NCBI GenBank assembly: GCA_945907065.1
Contig: CAMDSC010000002.1
Coordinates: 32,803 to 96,802, forward strand
Reading direction: 5' to 3'
Length of the DNA: 64,000 bases
DNA from: Chitinophaga pinensis
Lineage (GTDB): Bacteria; Bacteroidota; Bacteroidia; NS11-12g; UBA9320
The translations under genes and the position numbers were made by a program. Of the stretch, positions 62,401-64,000 are shown one piece after another; position 1 is the first letter of the stretch; the number at the start of each line of letters is the position of its first letter. Under the pieces are notes generated by a model. The model had not been told where the DNA came from and made no database searches. It saw nothing but the letters and a program-made list of their open reading frames with translations.

Positions 62401-64000
62401 TCCCTGTCATAACGCCTATTCCTGAAGTAATCATTTTGAAGCTATGAATATTATTATTATTTACTATTGAGCTATTGCCAAACGTTGTAGTATTCGTCAT
62501 ATAAATACCGTTTATGGTAGATGCAGTTGAGGTATTATAATTATACAACCCATAAATTTTATTACCTGTAATATTTTTGTTTGCTGTAGATGGGGTAATT
62601 GCAATACCTACAATGGAAGCTAGAGTAGCATTGGTACTTGTACTTTTAGAGGCTAAATTACGAATAATGTTATTTTGAATATAAGTTAAGGTTGATGCAG
62701 TAGTAATACCAATAATTTCAGTAGTTGCTGTTTTTGTAGCATTAAAATTTTCAATCGTATTATTTTTAATGGTAGTTGGTAATGCCGTTTGAAAACTTAT
62801 ACCGGTTATTACCGAACTTGAACCCGTTCCGGTATTATTACCCGCGCAAAAAATACCACTAACTATATTGTTGGTTATATCAGTGGCGGCGGTGCAATAT
62901 ATTCCGTTAACTTGTGTTGCCACTGTTGAATCAGGTGCACTTAAATTTCTTATTTCATTGTTATCAATTACGCCACCTACTACACCTGTATGATAAAGGC
63001 CAATAATGGCGGCAAGGGTGCCAGTACCATTAGCTGGTGCATTATTTATAATGCCATTTATTTTGTTTCCCTTGATACGGGTTATACCGCTGGTATTTCC
63101 AATACCAATCATATCTGGATAGCTAGCAGTGGTATAATTTGTTAATGCTTCAGATAAACCGTTTCCTATAATATTATCTAAGATAAATTGATTATTGGAT
63201 GATGATGATGTTATTATTCCAATAACGGAACACGATGTTGTTGTTCCACCATTTCGAGAATTTGTACTTAAACTTTTTACAATATTGTTGGTAATATACA
63301 AATATCCTGTAGTGGCTGATTGACCTGAATTAACAATCCCCCTTACAGCACCTGTGGTACCTATATTATTCTGAAAAATATTGGCAACAGTATTATAACT
63401 AATTATCATATCATTGGGCGATGTGGTAGCAATTCCAATCATAGGATTATTACTAAGTGATGAAATACTATTTGCAGTAGTGGCATGCCCAATAGTATTT
63501 CCCTTACCTGCTGCTCCACCAACTATCGCTGATCCTCCTGTAATATTTATACCTTGAAAGGTTGCGGTTTGAGTTGTATTTGTAAAACTAATATTTTGTA
63601 TCACATTACCCTGAACCAGAGTAGGAGTACCAAGGCTACAGGTAATTCTTATACCAGCCATAGTAGCTGATGTAGAGCTATTAACGAATGAAGACCCTCC
63701 ACAATTTACGTCAGTACCTCCTATATAATTATTGCTAATAATATTGGCAGTAGAATTAGAGGTAGTTCCCGGCAAAAAATTAATGGCGACCCAGTTAGTA
63801 CTTGTCATACCAGCGGCCGTTGCACTATCATAAAAACTATTGTTAGTTATGGTCCATTTTTCACCATTACCCAAAGAATTTACAACGTTTATTCCAAAAT
63901 TAAATATTGAACGAAATTCATTATCTGTTATCGAAATATTATCATTTTGTATAAGGAGGTTAGATGTAGGAGAAGAGGTAATCGCAGAATATAAAAATGT
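50420..64000 (-). CDS. Giant secreted beta-helix / Ig-like / PKD repeat protein with T9SS type A sorting domain, N-terminus beyond window
   Basis: At least 4526 aa; the frame stays open from 63874 to the window edge (TFLYSAITSSPTSNLLIQNDNISITDNEFRSIFNFGINVVNS-LGNGEKW); beta-helix segments, three Ig-like GTIGSPQTICFNG repeats, about 16 PKD repeats; C-term NLYPNPSTDNFTLDVSTGDMVNMVIYDQLGRQVMEG...TGKTTILRFEVKK. Confidence 0.93.
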   Translation of the reverse strand, partial: TFLYSAITSSPTSNLLIQNDNISITDNEFRSIFNFGINVVNSLGNGEKWTITNNSFYDSATAAGMTSTNWVAINFLPGTTSNSTANIISNNYIGGTDVNCGGSSFVNSSTSATMAGIRITCSLGTPTLVQGNVIQNISFTNTTQTATFQGINITGGSAIVGGAAGKGNTIGHATTANSISSLSNNPMIGIATTSPNDMIISYNTVANIFQNNIGTTGAVRGIVNSGQSATTGYLYITNNIVKSLSTNSRNGGTTTSCSVIGIITSSSSNNQFILDNIIGNGLSEALTNYTTASYPDMIGIGNTSGITRIKGNKINGIINNAPANGTGTLAAIIGLYHTGVVGGVIDNNEIRNLSAPDSTVATQVNGIYCTAATDITNNIVSGIFCAGNNTGTGSSSVITGISFQTALPTTIKNNTIENFNATKTATTEIIGITTASTLTYIQNNIIRNLASKSTSTNATLASIVGIAITPSTANKNITGNKIYGLYNYNTSTASTINGIYMTNTTTFGNSSIVNNNNIHSFKMITSGIGVMTGIYAGTGNVTYQNNMIRLGIDSTGSAFNGPYNVKGIVHASSSSSNYYNNNIYLSGASAGTTNTACFEITSSITAPEFVNVRNNIFFNNISNTSSGLNAGIRIISNSRIFSNYNIFFTPLTGGVTGIINTTGYANLTGSGSWNALSLIDGQSAQINPSFVAPNGTSATVDLHLTSSNPAEGQGDPTVTVVNDDFDGQIRSGLSPNDVGADAGNFTLSADLIEPLINYVPLVNTVSTSDRTFTVNIYDNVGLPISSSANAPRVYYKKGAGTYYSGSGTLSSGTRQNGNWSFTINATTLGGLTVNDVISYYIIAQDSAANIISNPMYAISTNVNTITTDPTTPNTYTIVGGLPTTIQVGAGQTYTALTTSGAAGLFNAINTSGLQGNTVVEITSDLTETGAIALNQWNEIGGSNYTLTIRPSAASRRTVSGTGSGLVGMIRLNGADRVRITGIPSGGSASDTFLFIKTTSTTDPAITLLKDAINNTIENCIVEASPISSGNPSAILLSATGVVTGNDNNTIAGCYIRAINGTGMTNGIESVGQSPTFALPLIVNDNITIRDCRIYNFTTNAISAVANGAGNNWRILKNHFYRSASTAAAAAQTVINFTPGTISNNDTISGNFIGGSTPNAGGSAYQFSALSAFNGMIISAGTEAGTVIQNNTIRNILFTSTGTLAALFTGINPQGGNTYVRGNTIGDLTTANSIQTNGNCGLIGINATIAQELEVSNNTVANLTALGGTVYTSTSVRGITISNGSMALNVIGNTVRNLTATSRATGSSTSSAVVGIGVGSAGTLQNILNNTIQNLKNLDNVGAHCMVGLAKIGGGVDKIRGNVVSGLLSSTANVNSNQAATGIMGIIMQSSTGNSECSNNKISDLKYVSATPTSVQIIGLLVNSGTGGSILSNNTISSINSMSISTGTTSSAAIIGLSYSASSTFMNVSRNIIHSLNHNNTTTANAVNVIGLFFSGTTVATPTVISRNFVHSLKVSGTGASGIYGIYNNQGYATYENNMVRVGIDSSGAVFTGPYTVHGIFQNFANQPCMYYHNSVYVGGSPSSGSSQTGAFTMPQTYSTTTTRAYIKNNIFYNAVSNTGSATGINNALQIGSSNLIYSNNNILFANGTGGRTASTSINYTNLSGASSWQLASGLDLKSGSSDPKFINATGNAFAVDLHLNSSNPAEGNGSMDADVTTTEDFDGNIRSSRTPSDIGAHSGNFTLSSDIIAPVITLNPFHNDGNLSGTRILTNVKITDNVGIPLTGSTMPRIYFSKGKLGTWYSSAATSLSGTSTNATGTFGINYSTMGGVSIGDTINYFIIAQDNAGNLISNNLYAVASDVNTISSYPIAPLNYRITASLAAGTKLRVGTGKTYPTLTGTGGLFEYLNTVSLAGNITAVISSNTVEPGTVALSQLGENGSGTYGVTIRPDSLTTTERLISGNVGSGMIRLDGSDQIKFTGVPDFNGSSTDKKLRFRNSSKAGQVFLFINEAVDNRLNNLIIESANSSTTAGMIQFSTSTKTNGNSRDTVSNCVLGHDQTGTLPLIGVPAIGIYSLGDVGKENTANVITGNEITNFSQYGVWLSNVGNGNNWNVIGNSFYRNLSFPAFAFQYAIYIETQIFSGGHILSGNFIGGSAKNCGGAPWVNNANVDFRAISFTSGSFVNPSTISNNVIQNIRKPNIGTGNTFLGIISQNQVSVNILNNLIGHPTDINSIVLSGGAQHSILSHQSSGNCNIIGNTVQGINCPVLGVAENLVCIFLVNGQCTVRKNLVGSTTVANSLQNSGTGSIIGIQGQMTSLNAPTVLFDSNTVANMTSYGVESGITLRGIVYGNNGTSIPTITNNTVFNCSVNSSNTALVPPTAIGGIGIYGTTLGGTIANNTVYNLRANNTGNGATCATGVFLNLANNVTISNNRIYDIINLSANTNINAPALATGILVSTPQNVVTMRNNQISLGMGQTNSPMYIGIWQAVSGNFQVNSYFNSIYIGGTATSGVHSSFGYLRGNNYVTSSYVSVVNSKNNIFMNDRKGGTGKHYAFGNQNVITTFQTGWQPNASNFNLLSNTSGNPIGLWNISDYNFSDWKLNSNCDINSLNISSGTSTGEINPANLFQNTAIGNLNLKGANTEAGMIYGKAIPISGITTDFTNLLRNATTPTIGSSEAFQNDVGVSAITSVNNTCGKPATAITVTLKNFGLQSQSNIPVRLVVSGGATLNISEVFTGPLASNATASYTFTGTFNSSLGGTYTVKSFSNLSNEDVRMNDSSTITMNMNPLPKPTFTYSDTCAGNAVKFVSTSTVSGGTITANLWRFGDGGTGTGNSVNRTYATAGSTYTVKIISTSNNGCIDSGSRAVSILTNLNAGVIGSNQTICFNTAPSLITNSSAASGSIGSYNYQWQSSTDSTTYTDISGATGIDYQPGTLTSNRWYRRSVKTTVGCGPSFSNIVRIKCGAVLSAGTIGSPQTICFNGTGSALSFITTPTGAFGTYTYQWQQSTDSSTWSNITGQTGATFTPTNVTSVTYYRSLVTSGSCPTAGTNGIKIKLFSPITGGTIGSGQTVCAGYTPAGFTQISAPSGGPGSYTFQWQSSTDSINWNNISGATSSNYSSPAVSGLTYFQRLAGNTGCPNGTSNALKIRTLAKPNIVFTASNHCFNDPMPLSNTSNISSGTLSYLWKFGDGGTSTSSVPNKTYSSSGTYNVTLVGTSNLGCKDSLTKSVIVATTPLPSFTFVLKCQGDSAIFTDNTVYACGAGSGLVYSWDFGDGTKSNVQNARKRYNSPGTYNVKFKISLPGGFKDSITKTVAFNIKSTPSFTATNNCFPEATSFTNNSTNYASLAWSFGDGTTSATTSSTFTKTYSVAATYNAKLVATSSFGCKDSLVKSINVFSKPKAVFSVSNNCIGTTTNFNNSSSGAVSYSWNFGDGNTSSNVNPSNSYASANTYSVKLKVTSSNGCLDSVANTVTIYPNPVANFTTANVCNGFLSTFTNTSTGASTYSWNFGNGNSSTATNPTYTYPTAGTYTVSLTSTSSNGCVNSVAKSYTVNSSPKALFTGSNACLGNSITFNNTSTGASLNTWNFGDATTSTVGSPSKTYTAAGNYNVKLVVTNTFGCKDSVTNTIVIYAKPVPAFTAANQCLGTAVSFTNQSTGANAYVWQFGDGKSSAATSPTYTYASANTYSVKLVVTSVNSCKDSVTKTITVYPRPSVSFTAAPDPICRGGLMSFTNTTTNGATYNWTFGNSNTSTLMNPTNIYNVSGNYSVKLVSVSSNGCKDSLTKSVTIWPRPVASFIVNNGCTNDNLSFTSNSTGAVGHEWTFGDGNSSTSTNPSKGYTSPSTYSVKLIVTSPNGCKDTTTNSVTVHPRAAVSFTNPSSFCVGLTATFTNTSSLSAGNMTNQWKFGDGNTSSNTNPTNTYASGGNYTVNLTVTTDKGCVNSATSSVLVYSKPIPNFNATNVCAGGLVTFNNTSIGGSTYLWDFGDASTSTIASPTKVYAAAGTYTVKLTATNANSCSEVITRTITIFANPVANFTASDRCIGQSIVFVNTSTGVNDAQWQFGDGSSSNSFNPTYNYSASGTYNVILNVKSINGCVSSVTKAVNVFSAPKASFSVNDIGQCINGNNFVFTDNSTISSGTFTRAWALGDGSTSTAANPTKNYASSGAYNVKLIVTGNNGCKDSAMSTIMVSPKPIANFNINNNSQCYNGHLFSLSDASSISQGSITRVWNLGDGSSIGGINVVKNFTAPGTYTFRLSVISADGCIDSISKQVTVHPSPIAEFTHNNETQCLNGNSYVYTNTTILAGTYSSFWNLGDGSTISTPNASRSYAAAGNYKVTLNVTTPFSCKDSAYYFVRVLPNPSAITISGPTTANNGSTQVYSVASTPGSTYNWQAVNGVVQNNGTSLIQVKWNLTGATGTVTVTEKGVNGCNGNPANYNVTLTPTAGINPFTKNAFAANLYPNPSTDNFTLDVSTGDMVNMVIYDQLGRQVMEGKRFSSTISIDNHNLAAGIYLVKLSTDTGKTTILRFEVKK
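51150..54560 (-). repeat. Tandem PKD-repeat array in the giant gene (about 15 units of roughly 80 aa)
   Basis: Successive P.P.a.Ft..n.C.g...F.n.stga..y.W.FGdG..s...nPt..Ya..GtY.VkL.vts..GCkDS.tk.v.v units. Confidence 0.85.

Overview
This 64 kb window looks like a chromosomal segment from an AT-rich Bacteroidota bacterium. Support comes from T9SS type A sorting domains, PorV/PorQ-like, TonB-dependent receptor and GldE-like genes, and TAnnTTTG-type -7 promoter boxes. Most of it is housekeeping or cell-envelope sequence: prs (partial), tRNA-Gln, M13 peptidase, aminopeptidase P, rarA, polyprenyl synthetase, rnr, an MBOAT/SGNH/manC/kdsD cluster, recQ, tyrS, isochorismate synthase, greA, two OmpH/Skp genes, murI, trhO and a gldE-like gene. 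The right end is one giant minus-strand ORF (at least 4526 aa, open at the window edge) with beta-helix modules, Ig-like repeats, about 16 PKD repeats and a T9SS tail. I see no CRISPR array, prophage or transposase. The observations most worth a second look are: (a) an ungapped 15-codon extension before the signal peptide, shared by three unrelated exported proteins; (b) a decayed TIR-TM gene next to a DUF1566 ORF that may once have been one fusion protein; (c) glutamate racemase with no ATG/GTG/TTG available upstream of its catalytic motif; (d) an arginase-fold protein that has lost most metal ligands; (e) a HerA-like ATPase pseudogene with five lesions; (f) two intergenic inverted-repeat elements; and (g) a TonB receptor / 1349-aa exported protein / PorV-like locus. 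All calls come from reading the sequence; no database search was run.
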